Shown here: in pieces, positions 1 through 10,899 of the stretch | Numbering within the stretch: position 1 is the first letter of the stretch | Layout of the letters: each line of letters opens with the position of its first letter | Assembly (NCBI RefSeq): GCF_000715075.1 | Contig: NC_134101.1 | Coordinates: forward strand, 27,892,822-27,956,821 | Length of the DNA: 64,000 nucleotides | Reading direction: 5' to 3' | Origin: Nicotiana tabacum | Taxonomy: Eukaryota; Streptophyta; Magnoliopsida; Solanales; Solanaceae | Made by a program: the position numbers and the translations under genes | The notes under the pieces: generated by a model | The model's input: the letters and a program-made list of their open reading frames with translations, nothing else | Told to the model about the DNA's origin: nothing | Databases searched by the model: none

Positions 1-2
1 GG

Positions 3-1139
3 GAAATTTTGTACAAAAGGACCCCAGATTTGAACTTGTTGAGATGCGTAGATGCCACAGAAGCTGAGCGGATCATGAGTAAAGTGCATTCGGGGGTATG
101 CGGACCTCACATGAATGGATATGTTTTGGCAAAGAAGATTCTGCGGGCAGGGTATTATTGGCTTACAATGGAGCGAGATTGCTTCAGTTTTGTTCGCAAG
201 TGTCACCAACTCCAGATTCATGGTGACCTGATTCACTCGCCACCTTCGGAGTTGCATCCCATGTCCTCTCTTTGGCCTTTCGTTTCTTGGGGAATGGATG
301 TTATTGGGACAATTAAGCCAAAGGCTTCAAATGGGCATAGATTCATTTTAGTTGCAATTGATTACTTCACCAAGTGGGTAGAGGCCATCACTTTCAGAGC
401 AGTCACCAAGAAAGCAGTGGTAGACTTTGTTCATTCCAACATCATCTGCCGTTTCGGTATCCCAAATACCATTATCACTGACAATGCATCCAATCTCAAT
501 AGTCATTTGATGAAGAAGGTATGCGAGCAATTTGAAATTATGCATCGCCATTCTACTCCTTACCGGCCAAAAGCCAATGGAGCCGTTGAAGCGGCGAACA
601 AGAACATCAAGAAGATTCTTAGGAAAACGATCCAAGGTTCCAAACAATGGCATGAAAAGTTGCCTTTTGCTCTTTTGGGATACCGCACGACTGCTCGCAC
701 ATCTATTGGTGCAACTCCTTATCTGTTGGTATATGGGACGGAAGCTGTAATACCGGCTGAATTCGAAATTCCCTCTCTTCGGATCATTGTGGAGTCGGAG
801 ATTGAAGATACAGAATGGGTAAAGACCCGATTAGAACAACTAATGCTGATTGATGAAAAACGGCTAGCAGCAGTGTGCTTTGGCCAGTTATACCAGCAAA
901 GAATGGCACGCGCTTATAACAAGAAAGTGCGTCCAAGGCATTTCGAGGTAGGCCAACTCGTTCTGAAATGCGTTCTTCCACACCAAGTAGAAGCTAAAGG
1001 AAAGTTCGCCCCAAACTGGAAAGGACCCTACATCATCAAGAAAGTGTTACCAAAAGGGGCCTTGCACTTGGTAGATGAAGAAGGACGGGTACCAGACATG
1101 ACTATTAATGCAGATGCAGTCAAAAGATATTATGTCTGA
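3..1139 (+). CDS. Pol polyprotein C-terminus: integrase of Ogre/Tat-like element (partial)
   Basis: Open from the window edge to a TGA at 1137-1139, so the left part of the polyprotein is missing. It shows an N-terminal zinc-binding region (HSGVCGPH, later FVRKCHQLQIHGD), the catalytic core with Asp in GMDVIG, Asp in ITDNAS and Glu in GAVEAAN, and a C-terminal GPY-type motif (NWKGPYIIKK). The Asp-Glu spacing is the canonical 35 residues. The enzyme would insert element cDNA into chromosomal DNA in the nucleus. One oddity is that the second Cys of the expected CxxC pair is Leu (CHQL), which should weaken zinc binding. There is no frameshift or stop in 378 codons, so the copy is either young or recently constrained. 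It ends with the KRYYV tail typical of the lineage. Confidence 0.9.
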   Translation, partial: EILYKRTPDLNLLRCVDATEAERIMSKVHSGVCGPHMNGYVLAKKILRAGYYWLTMERDCFSFVRKCHQLQIHGDLIHSPPSELHPMSSLWPFVSWGMDVIGTIKPKASNGHRFILVAIDYFTKWVEAITFRAVTKKAVVDFVHSNIICRFGIPNTIITDNASNLNSHLMKKVCEQFEIMHRHSTPYRPKANGAVEAANKNIKKILRKTIQGSKQWHEKLPFALLGYRTTARTSIGATPYLLVYGTEAVIPAEFEIPSLRIIVESEIEDTEWVKTRLEQLMLIDEKRLAAVCFGQLYQQRMARAYNKKVRPRHFEVGQLVLKCVLPHQVEAKGKFAPNWKGPYIIKKVLPKGALHLVDEEGRVPDMTINADAVKRYYV

Positions 1140-2689
1140 TATATACCCACTGTGGAACTTTCACGCATGATTTTCTTAGATCGAGATGACGAAGGCTACC
1201 ATTGCTCGCTATTCCAAGCAAGTGTTACCCTTTTGTTACCCTTTTTAAGCTGTATTTTTTTTCTTTGTTTTCTATTTTTTGGAACCTGTCTACTCAAAAA
1301 AAAAAAGGTCAAACAATAAATTTTTTGAGTCATTGAACTAAGTCCGACCTGATTATGAAAGGATACGTAGGCAGCCTTACCCTGGGTTCGGTCCCATCGC
1401 AACAAAAATCCATATTCCCAATACTCCAAAACTGGGGCAGAAGTTTATTTTTTATCTTACGATTTCCCCGTAGAAACAGTTCCCAAAGTTGTAATTCAGT
1501 TCAAGGTTCTTTTCGCCTTTTCCACTGATCGATCTTTGAGAATACTTGAAGTACCCATGCCAGGGGCATTGGCCAACCTTCCGCATGAAAAAAAATAAAA
1601 AAATAAAAAAAGAAAAGAAGAAATGAGAGAGTCTTATCGGTAAAAACCCGTATGAGCACTCTAAGGCGACAGTGAGCAGAGAAATGCAAGAGTCTTATTG
1701 GTGAAAATCAAATGGGCACCATAAGGCAACAGTGATTAGAGAAATGAGAGAGGTTAGTTGGCGAAAACCCGCAAAGGGCGCTACTAGCCGAATGAGGGTC
1801 TTCGATGCTCCGGCATGAGCACAACCAAGACTGTTTCAAGATGAACATTTGCGACGTATTTTGAGAATTAGACAGCTCACACAGATCAAGCGTCCAGTCC
1901 AAAATGCATGTCATGATTCATTGAAGTCGGCACATATCTCCAGATAAGTCTCCTTATTTCTCTCCCCGAAAGGGACACCTTTTATTTAGACACAATTCCT
2001 TTTTCACTTCCAATTGCTCTTCTATTCTTTTCCATAATTTTTCTTAGATTCCCTTTCGGTCTAATCTTGCATCAAAAGCAAAGCAAAAATGGCTGCAAAA
2101 CTGAATACAGTTTTCCCGTAATATCGAGCACAATTTGGAGCATATATGGCATTGACGAAGGCAGGAATCCATCTGTGATCTCTTTTGATAAGGCAGACAA
2201 AGTGTCTCAAAAAAACTGAAAAGGTCGCCTAAGCAAGACTTGCTTCATGGGAAAAGTTAATAAGCACTACAAACACAAACTGGTTCTGAGTGCAAGACAA
2301 CTAAGTTTGATTTTAAAGAAAAATTGCTTTGCCTTAGATACAAGGGTTAACGGTACCGTGGATATCCGGGTATGAAACAGCCAGGGGAGACGTCAGAAAG
2401 ACAAAGTCTCCAGAAAATGATACAAAGTATCCGAGCATCTCGGTACCACTCTGATAGAATTAGTTCTTCGACAACGGGGTGTCCGTGAACTCAAACTCCT
2501 CAGTGCATCAAGGCCACAAACCGACCACCACTTTAAAAACTCACAAATTTTCTTTGTTTGAAACAGGAACAAAGCAATGCAGAATGGCAATTCTGAAAGG
2601 AAGAATATCACCAAAGGTAAGTCCCTCAAAATCTCCATTTTATTTTATTTTCAGCATGCATCACTACTGTCCATACCTTTCATTTTCGT
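1140..2689 (+). other. Non-coding region after pol of the Ogre-like element
   Basis: No gene. It contains GGATACGTAGGCAGCC (about 1360-1375), a motif I recall as recurrent in the 3' regions of Tat-type elements, then aaaactggggcagaa at 1428-1442, which recurs at 6336-6350 beyond the tandem arrays. A short set of ~62-bp repeats lies at about 1617-1790. The remainder is unique AT-rich sequence with short chance ORFs. Confidence 0.6.
1617..1790 (+). repeat. Three degenerate ~62-bp tandem repeats
   Basis: Three successive blocks carry the series agagaaatg, gagtcttat(c/t)ggt(a/g)aaaa, a GGC-rich stretch, then aaggc(g/a)acagtga. The third copy is diverged (gaggttagttggcgaaaacc). They lie inside the Ogre-like post-pol region. 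Confidence 0.6.
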
Positions 2690-5087
2690 AGCTTAACCCA
2701 GGTAGAACATTTTTACCTAGGGGGATCCAGCTCATAGTTTCGAGTAGAAGTACTCTTCGCTCAGGTTGTTTTGTGTAGCTTAACCCAGGTGAAACCTTTT
2801 CGCCTAGGGGGATCTAACCAATAGTTCCGGGTAGAAGTACTCTTGTTGTTTTACAGTAGCTTAACTCAGGTAGAACCTTTTCGCCTAGGGGGATCCAGCT
2901 CATAGTTTCGGGTAGAAGTACTCTTCGCTCAAGATGTTTTACGTAGCTTAACCCGGGTAGAACCTTTTCGCCTAAGGGGATCCAGCTCATAGTTCCGGGT
3001 AGAAGTACTTTTCGCTCAGGATGTTTTACTTAGCTTAAACTCAGGTAGAGCCGTTTTGCCTGGGGGGATCCAACTCATAGTTCCAGGTAGAAGTACTCTT
3101 CGCCCAAACTATTTTTCGTAGCTTAACCCAGGTAGAACCTTTTCGCCTAGGGGGATACAGCTCATAGTTTCCGGGTAGAAATACTATTCGCCCAGGATTA
3201 GTTTTTGTAGCTTAACCCATGTAGAACCTTTTCTCCCAGGGGGATCCAACTCATAGTTCCGGGTAGAAGTACTTTTCGCCCAGGTTGTTTTAGGTAGCTT
3301 AACCTAGGTAGAACATTTTTGCCTAGGGGGATCCAGCTCATAGTTCCGGGTAGAAGTACTCTTTGCTCAGGTTGTTTTACGTAGCTTAACCCAGGTAGAA
3401 CCTTTTAGCCTAGGGGGATCCAGCTCATAGTTCCGGGTAGAAGTACTCTTCGCCCAGGCTGTTTTACGTAGCTTAACCTTTTAACTTACGTAGCCTAAGG
3501 GGATCCAGCTTATATTTCCGAGTAGAAGTACTCTTTGCCCAGACTTGCTTTTCGTCGCTTAACCCAGGTAGAACTGTTTCGCCTAGGGGGATCCAGCACA
3601 TAGTTCCGGGTAGAAGTACTCTTCACTCAGGCTGTTTTTTGTAGCTTAACCCAGGTAGAACCTTTTCACCTAGGGGGATCCAGCTCATAGTTCCGGGTAG
3701 AAGTACTCTTCGCTCAGATGTTTTACAATAGCTTAACCCAGGTAGAACCTTTTTCGTCTAGGGGGATCCAGCTCATAGTTCCGGGTAGAAGTACTTTTCG
3801 TCGCCCAAGTTTTTTTCGTTTGCTTAACCCAAGTAGAACATTTTCGCCTAGGGGGATCCAGCTCATAGTTCCGGGTAGAAGTACTCTTCGCCCAGGCTGT
3901 TTTAGGTAGCTTAACCCAGGTAGAACATTTATGCCTAGGGGGATCCAGCTCATATTTCCGGGTAGAAGTACTATTCGCCCAGGATTGGTTTTTGTAGCTT
4001 AACCTAGGTAGAACCTTTTCGCCTATGGGGATCCAGCTCATAGTTTCCGGGTAGAAATACTATTCGCCCAGGATTGGTTTTTGTAGCTTAACCCAGGTAG
4101 AACCTTTTCGCCTAGGGGGATCCAGCTCATAGTTCCGGGTAGAAGTACTTTTCGCCCAAGCTGTTTTAGGTAGCTTAACCAAGGTAGAACATTTTCGCCT
4201 AGGGGGATCCAGCTCATAGTTCTGGGTAGAAGTACTCTTCGCTCAAGTTGTTTTATGTAGCTTAACCCAGGTAGAACCTTTTAGCCTCGGGGGATCCAGC
4301 TCATAGTTATGGGTAGAAGTACTCTTCGCCCAGGCTGTTTTACATAGCTTAACCGAGGTAGAATATTTTCACCTAGGGGGATCGAGCTCATAGTTTCGGG
4401 TAGAAGTACTATTCGCTCAGGTTGCTTTTCGTAGCATAACCTAGGTAGAACCTTTTCGCCTAAGGGGATCCAGCTTATATTTTCGGGTAGAAGTACTCTT
4501 TGCCTAGGTTTGCTTTTCGTCGCTTAACCCAGGTAGAACTTTTTCGCCTAGGGGGATCCAGCACATAGTTCCGGGTAGAAGTACTCTTCGCTCAGGCTAT
4601 TTTTTGTAGCTTAACCCAGGTAGAACCTTTTCACCTAGGGGGATCCAGCTCATAGTTCCGGGTAGAAGTACTCTTCGCTTAGATGTTTTACAATAGCTTA
4701 ACCCAGGTAGAACCTTTTTCGTCTAGGGGGATCCAGCTCATAGTTTCGAGTAGAAGTACTTTTCGTCGCTCAAGTTTTTTTCGTTTGCTTAACCCAAGTA
4801 GAACATTTTCGCCCAGGGGGATCCAGCTCATAGTTCCGGGTAGAAGTACTCTTCTCTCAGGTTGTTTTACGTAGCTTAACCCAGGTAGAACCTTTTTCGC
4901 CTAGGGGGATCCAGCTCATAGTTTCGGGTAGAAGTACTCTTCGTTCATGTTGTTTTACATAGTTTAACCCGGGTAGAAACTTTTCGCTTAGGGGGATACA
5001 TCTCATATTCCGAGTAGAAGTATTCTTCGCCCAGGTTTGCTTTTCGTAGTTTAACCCAGGTAGACCCTTTTTACCTCGAGGATTTAG
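2690..5087 (+). repeat. Tandem array, ~86-bp unit, about 28 copies
   Basis: The unit runs gtagcttaacccaggtagaa, ccttttcgcctagggggatc, cagctcatagttccgggtag, aagtactcttcgcycaggct, gtttta. Copies differ by scattered substitutions and 1-3 bp indels. Variant units recur about 965 bp apart (the 3718-3909 block and the 4683-4874 block are almost identical), showing a higher-order duplication of about 11 units. Both strands show chance ORFs of 60-100 codons made only of the repeat; these are not genes. It belongs to the 3' region of the Ogre-like element. Confidence 0.93.
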
Positions 5088-5089
5088 TA

Positions 5090-6010
5090 TTTTTTCAGTA
5101 ATACAGGGTGCCAACCTCTGGTTATATTTCTTTTTTCAGTAATACAGGGCGCCAACCCCTAGTTACATTTCCTTTTCAGTAACACAGGGCGCAAACCCCT
5201 GGTTACGTTTCTTTTTCAGTAATACAGGGCGCCAACCCCTGGTTACATTTTCCTTTTCAGTAATACAGGGCACCATCCCCTGGTTACATTTCTTTCTCAG
5301 TAATACAGGGTGCCAACCCCTGGTTACATTTCCTTTTCAGTAATACAGGGCGCCAACCTCTGGTTACATTTCCTTTTCAGTAATACAGGGCGCCAACCTC
5401 TGGTTACATTTTCCTTTATTACATTTCTTTTTCAGTAATACAAGGCGCCAACCCCTGGTTACGTTTCTTTTTCAGTAATACAAGGCGCAAACCCCTGGTT
5501 ACGTTTTCTTTTCAGTAACACAGGGCGCAAACCCCTGGTTACATTTCCTTTTCAGTAATACAGGGCGCCAACCCCTGGTTACATTTTCCTTTTCAGTAAT
5601 ACAGGGCGCCAGCCCCTGGTTACATCTCTTTTCCAGTAATACAGGGCGCCAACCTCTGGTTACATTTCCTTTTCAGTAATATAAGGTGCCAACCTCATGT
5701 TACATTTCCTTTTTAGTAATACAGGGCGCCAACCTCTGGTTACATTTTCCTTTTCAGTAATACAGGACGCCAACCCCTAGTTACATTTCTTTTTCAGTAA
5801 TACAAGGCGCCAACTCCTGGTTACATTTCCTTTTCAGTAATACAGGGCGCCAACCCTTGGTTACATTTCCTTTTCAATAATACAGGGCGCCAACCCCTGG
5901 TTACATTTCCTTTTCAGTAATACAGGGCACCAACCCCTGGTTACATTTCCTTTTTAGTAATACAGGGTGCCAACCTCTGTTTACATTTTCTTCTCAGTAA
6001 TACAGGGTAC
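5090..6010 (+). repeat. Tandem array, 40-bp unit, about 23 copies
   Basis: The unit is cagtaatacagggcgccaac then ccctggttacatttcctttt. Every unit carries a small dyad, CAGGG...CCCTG, around the GGCGCC core. It directly follows the 86-bp array inside the same element. Some units are shortened or fused (about 5415-5430). There is no sequence similarity to the 86-bp unit, so a second independent amplification occurred. Confidence 0.93.
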
Positions 6011-6240
6011 ACCAATCCCCTGATTATATTTCCTTACCAGCATAGGGTACACCAATCCCTGATCTCCTTACCAGTATAGGGTACACCAATCCCTAACTGT
6101 GTTCTCCAACATAGGGTACACCACTCCCTAGTTGATTTGATTTTAAATGCAGGATACTCCACTCCCTGGTATCATTGCCAATATAGGGTATCCCATTCTC
6201 TGACCATATTTTCCCAACATAAGGTACACAAATCTTTAGT
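6011..6240 (+). repeat. Degenerate ~35-bp repeats derived from the 40-bp family
   Basis: Units of the type catagggtacaccaatccct separated by ctga/ccttaccag-like spacers, decaying rightwards (aggatactccactccctgg, tagggtatcccattctctga). They keep a stem now written TAGGG...CCCTA instead of CAGGG...CCCTG, so they look like an older or diverged edge of the 40-bp array. Confidence 0.75.
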
Positions 6241-6972
6241 TGAGACATTCTTTTGGGACAATAAATAAAAAAACAAATCATCATGAAGAAGTAGTTTAGA
6301 ATTTTGTTACAATAACTCACGAAATTTTTCTAGTGAAAACTGGGGCAGAAAAATTTCGTTCGTTTGTTTGTTGTGATGTCTGAGCAGGTTTTACCTCGAG
6401 GCAGGGTTCGAGATGACCAAAAGAAGATTTTTCAATCCAGAATAAAGAAAAAAAAAGTGAATCCAAATGCAGAAGCAAATTGAAAGGATATGGATTACTC
6501 AAGACATGACTAAAGTCACAAGCTTTATATTTTCTGTTTTGATCAGAATAAGCCATAGAATAATGAACAAGCACCTGCAGCTAGCAAGCATCAAGGTTCA
6601 AATCAGAGTCTGCGTGAAGAACCAATCAAGACTCAAGATCAAGTTTTAGAAGACTTATAAATAAGAATCTTGTAACTCATAGTTGATAGATTTGTTTAGC
6701 TTCTTTTGATGTAATAACTAGACTACAGAACAGAGCCTCAACGGAAACTCACTCGACTCTCCAACTCAGCATTTCATCCTTTTTCTTTGAACTATACGTG
6801 GCAAAATTTTCTCATAACCCGGGATATATAGGTTGTCCATAACGAAGACTCGGTCGCACTCTTTTCTCTTGTCTCTTTCCTTTTGAATAATGGTATGGCC
6901 AAAAATTAGTCTTATCGCTTATCTTTTCTTTGTCTGAAAACTCTTCATGTTTCCAAACAAAGAGGGACATGC
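6241..6972 (+). other. Unique spacer and polypurine tract before the 3' LTR
   Basis: No gene. It starts with a second copy of aaaactggggcagaa (6336-6350). The purine-rich stretch aaacaaagagggacatgc immediately before the LTR (about 6955-6972) sits where the polypurine tract that primes plus-strand DNA synthesis belongs. Confidence 0.6.
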
Positions 6973-8180
6973 TGTGAGCACCTAATTTTTGACCGTGCTT
7001 GAATTTTCGCCCACTCATCTCACCAATACTACACTTTGTCCCCACTTCACTTTTCCTTGTCCCCCACGCTTGTCCCCCATACTTGTCCCCCACACTTTGT
7101 CCCCCACTCACAAACCTCATACCCTATTTTCAGCTATTAAAACACACACATAACACACACACACAAAAAAAAAAAGGATCCCTCCCCCTTTACAAAACTC
7201 CTAGCATCCTGCTGCTTTCTTTGGACAGAAGACACCCCCTCCCTAAAATAAAGAACACACACTCTCTTATACTTAGAAGACAGAGGCATATCTCACTCTA
7301 AGCAAAATACACAACTTTGAGAGTAAAAGGCATCAGCTGAACAACAAAGTAAGCTGAAAAACTAAAAGTTTGTGAGTGATTCTTCTGAAAGCTAATACCA
7401 TGTGAAAAATAACTTAAGCTCTTAAGGTTAGCCGAGTTCTTGTTTCCTTTTTCAAGATATTGAACTTCTGTTTTGAGTTCCTGGGTCACTTCGGGTTAAA
7501 AGATTGTTGTTTGGTTGCTCTTTTCACTGCTGAAAGTTTGCTAGTTCGCTGTTGTTCGTTAGTTTGTTCCTCCGGTGTTCCATCTTCGCTATAGTTTTGA
7601 TTTTTAGCCATTCAGGTAACTTTTAAGCTATTGTAATGCAGATTTTCAATGTCTATGAACATGTTTCTGTTATTCGAGCATGCTTGAAGAGATCTAATGA
7701 AGAAAGAAATATTTTAATGCTGCATGTATATCTCGAAGTGTGCAGAATCCGGGATAAGTTAAAACTTCAATCTTCCTTTCAGATCAGCTGAAACAGTATC
7801 TCGTTGGTCTACTGTTTATTTTTTAAGAATAGTATATCACAAGTTTCTGACCTCTTAAGTTTAATCTTTTTTAATGATTGTTGGAATATGTACTATTGGT
7901 TCAAAGCAGAAGTGATTTTTTTTATTTTTTATTTTTTTTAACTAGAAGGTTATGTAGTAATAAAAGTAGCTTTTTTTTTTGTTACAACTAAATTGCAAAA
8001 GCATTTTTATATGTGTTCTAGTAAGATACTCTTCCATATGAGTAATTTTTCTTCTTTATATTGTTATAATAGATTACATTATTTTTAAATGTCATAGGTT
8101 GCCTCCCTGCTCTATGCTTTTGGTAATTAATGAAAAGTTTAAGTTTTTTTTTGGGCTTGTTCTTTCGTTCTTATAATTTC

Positions 8181-8184
<4 letters not shown>

Positions 8185-8223
<39 letters not shown>
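8185..8223. repeat. (TA)n microsatellite
   Basis: About 19 uninterrupted TA dinucleotides inside the Ogre-like LTR. Confidence 0.97.
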
Positions 8224-8226
<3 letters not shown>

Positions 8227-8630
8227 TCAAAAGAAGAATAAAAACCTGTTAGAGTAATTGATTAAAGGATTTTGAACATGTATTGCTATTGGGTTGTTGT
8301 ATTAATCTCCAGAAATATGGGCTTTTGAACTTAGAAAATTCATATAAAGGCCATAAAAGTGCTCACTTTGGTTAAGCCCAATAGCTAAACCCAAAGTTTG
8401 ATTCATTTTATTTTCTTTAATAGCAACATCCCAACATCAATATAATTTCATAGCTGCCTATTTTCTTTCTTTTTAAAATAAAAATAATAATAATAATAAT
8501 AATAACAAGTTGGACCAAGATTTAAAGTATCATTCTAATAAAAAAAATCAGATTTTGTTACTAATTAATTAGCTCATTTTCTTAATAATTAATTTAAGCG
8601 ATTGGCAATTTTAGACACGTTTGAGATGTA

Positions 8631-8803
8631 GACCATGTGTTCATACACGATCCTTGGTCGATATTTATTTAATAAAGTAGCCATGTGTGCATTTTCGCTC
8701 CTTGACTCTTTAAAATTAATTGTATTTAAACCATGTGTACCGACACGTTCCTTGTTTTAGTACATATAATCAAATAAAACCTTGTGTGCTTACACGCTCC
8801 AAG
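8631..8803 (+). repeat. Four spaced copies of a ccatgtgt...acacgntcctt motif in the LTR
   Basis: The copies are ccatgtgttcatacacgatc, ccatgtgtgcattttcgctc, ccatgtgtaccgacacgttc and ccttgtgtgcttacacgctc, spaced roughly 45-60 bp with AT-rich spacers. Each core is a weak dyad (GTGT...ACAC). Their role is unknown; they could be protein-binding sites or a degraded minisatellite in U3 or R. Confidence 0.65.
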
Positions 8804-9239
8804 ACAAAATTAATAAAATTTAATTATTAATTTTTAAGCGACATTAGACGATAGTAATTCAAGGCTAATAAAATATACTTTATCCAAAATTAATTCAAGC
8901 CAAATTTTAGTCAATAAAAGTGATCGTGCTAGAACCACGGGATTCAGGGAATGCCTTACACCTTCTCCCCGGCTAACAGAATTCCTTAACCGGACTTTGT
9001 TTTCGCAGACCAATAATAATAGAATCAAATCTTCCTTTGATTAGGGATTCAAATAAAAGGTGACTTGGAACATCAACAAAATCAATTCCAAGTGGCGACT
9101 TTGTAAATAAAATAATCCCTACTCAATTTTGTCACTTTAATTGGAAAAACCCTTTAATCCACACAATATTATTTTGCGGGTAGAAAGGAGGTGTGACAGC
9201 TCTCATACTATCTATTACAAACAATAAAAATTAAAATAT

Positions 9240-10251
9240 TTATATTTCTACAGATTCATCACCGATCACATGACTTGTTTCTCCTTCCGGGAGTGCAAAG
9301 TAATCAGCTACATCCAAATGCATGAAGTCTAAATTATCTTCAGAAATAAAATTTGCTTCAATATTTTTCTCTGTCTTCTTTAGGGAGGCTTGATAAAGCT
9401 CAACCAGGTGCTTTGGCGTATGGCAAGTACGTGACCAATGCCCTTTTCCTCCACATCTATAGCAAGCATTTTCTGCATTTGTTGCTTGCACCGCTTTATG
9501 ATTTTGTTCCTTCCTTTTCCACTGCTGGTGGTGAGGAGGGTTCTTTGGTGCATTATTATTACCATGATTAGAGTTTCTTTCCCAACCACGGCCATGACCA
9601 CGACTGGGGCCACGACCTCTTCCACGCTTAGCTTGGTGGAAGTTCGTCTCATTCACTTCAGGGAAAAGATAAGAACCAGTAGGTCGACTTTCATAATTTT
9701 TTATTAATAGCCCATTATGTTGCTCGGCTATAAAAAGATGTGAGATAAGTTCAAAATATTTTTTGACTCTCATCTCTCGATATTGCTGCTGCAGGAGCAT
9801 ACTCGAAGCATGAAAAGTGGTGAAAGTTTTCTCCAATATATCATGATCATTAATATTATTACCACATAATTTCAATTGGAAAATAATTCTGAACATAGCA
9901 AAATTATACTGACTGATAGATTTAAAATCTTGTAGCCTTAGATGAGTCCAATCATAACGTGCCTGTGGAAGAACGAGTATCTTCAGATGGTCATATCTAT
10001 CTTTCAAATTATTTCACAGTATGACTGGATCTTTAACAGTGAGATATTCCATTTTCAAGCTTTCATCAAGGTGATGGTATAGGAATATCATTGCTTTGGC
10101 ACGGTCTTGGTTTGATACTTGATTTTTTGTCCTTGATGGTATCTGCGAGACCCATCGCATCAAGATGAATTTCAGCATCAAGCACCCCAGACATGTAGCT
10201 TTTGCCCGATATATCCAGGGTTATAAATTCAAGTTTAGAAAGATTTGACAT
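9240..10251 (-). pseudogene. Copia-like retrotransposon gag (UBN2-type) pseudogene
   Basis: Reading starts at MSNLSKLEFITLDISGKSY (10251) and runs through the UBN2-like gag domain (QYNFAMFRI, LEKTFTTFHASSMLLQQQYR), an RGRG-rich basic stretch and a zinc knuckle CYRCGGKGHWSRTC to a stop at 9240. Gag would form the particle that packages element RNA. Two lesions are visible: a one-base frameshift near 10125-10140, and an in-frame TGA at 10016-10014 where a Trp codon (TGG) is expected from the family. No protease, integrase or reverse transcriptase follows, because the Ogre-like LTR begins 42 bp beyond the gag stop. It is therefore either a gag-only non-autonomous element or one cut by the Ogre insertion. 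Confidence 0.8.
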
Positions 10252-10321
10252 TATTTGGAAAAAGAAAGTTCGTACCTCTGATACTTTGATAATATTTGCT
10301 CGAGATGGCAGAGCCTCGTGC

Positions 10322-10793
10322 TGATAACGTATTATAAAATAAAGATTGTAAAGTAAAGACAAGTATAGAGAGAAACTAATATATTATTCAACTTCAAACT
10401 TATGTACATAATGAACTGAAATCTCCTCTATTTATAGAAGAAAGGAAGCTGTTACTGCAACTGCAAGCTGTTTGTAAGCTGCTACTGCAAGCTGCTGTGT
10501 AAGCTGCTATTGTACCAAATATAGATAATTTTCTACCAAGGATAATATTTATCCATAACGGAGTACCGAAAGGATAAGCTTATTGTACTAGATATAGATA
10601 ATCTTCTACCAGTGGTAATATTTATCCATAACGGAGTACCGAAAGGATAAGCGTCTTTAGGAGGCTTATTTCCAATAGAGTACTAACTAGATAAACATAT
10701 TTACGGCTGAGTCCCATATGGATAACCTTATTCAGGAAGTTTATTTACAATAGAGTATTAAATGAACATCCATAATATAATATATTTATAACA
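10322..10793 (-). repeat. LTR of the gag-containing copia-like element
   Basis: On the - strand it begins TGTTATAAATATATTATATT (10793) and ends near ATAATACGTTATCA (10322), followed by gcacgaggctctgcc, where the primer site would be. It lies directly upstream of the gag pseudogene. It contains TATA-like stretches and a 73-bp tandem duplication. The exact inner end is uncertain by about 10 bp. Confidence 0.6.
10509..10654. repeat. 73-bp tandem duplication inside the LTR
   Basis: Copies start at 10509 (attgtaccaaatatagataa) and 10582 (attgtactagatatagataa). Both continue with ttctacc, ggtaatatttatccataacg-like sequence and gagtaccgaaaggataag. The copies differ at only a handful of bases. Such duplicated LTR blocks are often promoter or enhancer modules; here that is inference. 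Confidence 0.85.
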
Positions 10794-10899
10794 AAAAACA
10801 ATTACTCCTTTGGTTCAAGAAATATCACTTTTGTGTTTGGATTGGATAATTAATTTCTAATCTTACCATTTCATTTTAATCTTATTGGATGCTTTGAAA

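Larger units (their letters stand above)
1..9198 (+). mobile_element. Ogre/Tat-like Ty3/gypsy LTR retrotransposon, 3' portion
   Basis: Order seen on the + strand: the end of pol (integrase), a long non-coding region with three tandem-repeat families, a purine-rich tract, and an LTR bounded by TG and CA. A Ty3-type integrase followed by kilobases of tandem repeats before the 3' LTR is characteristic of the Tat/Ogre lineage, whose 3' untranslated region is known to be hypervariable and a source of satellites. The 5' LTR, gag, protease and reverse transcriptase lie left of the window. The right end abuts a copia-like gag fragment in the opposite orientation, so this element probably inserted into that older one; the five bases after the LTR are gctct, and the matching left target copy is out of view. 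Confidence 0.85.
6973..9198 (+). repeat. 3' LTR of the Ogre-like element
   Basis: The left boundary is TGTGAGCACCTAATTTTTG directly after the polypurine tract; the right boundary is GGAGGTGTGACA. About 2226 bp. A TATA-like ctattaaaaca at about 7125 precedes a CA-rich and pyrimidine-rich leader. The segment gaattccttaaccgg plus caagtggcgactttg (about 8980-9105) resembles the U5 end I recall from Solanaceae Ogre-type LTRs. It holds a TA microsatellite, an AAT run (about 8484-8504) and a four-copy internal repeat. No long ORF. Confidence 0.75.

Noticed and set aside
3718..4041. ORFs of 63-102 codons on both strands within the 86-bp array
   Set aside because: They consist only of the tandem repeat translated over and over, and occur on both strands at once.
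5090..6010. Regular 40-bp repeats resembling a CRISPR array
   Set aside because: There are no unique spacers: the whole unit repeats, it lies inside a plant retrotransposon, and no cas genes are near.
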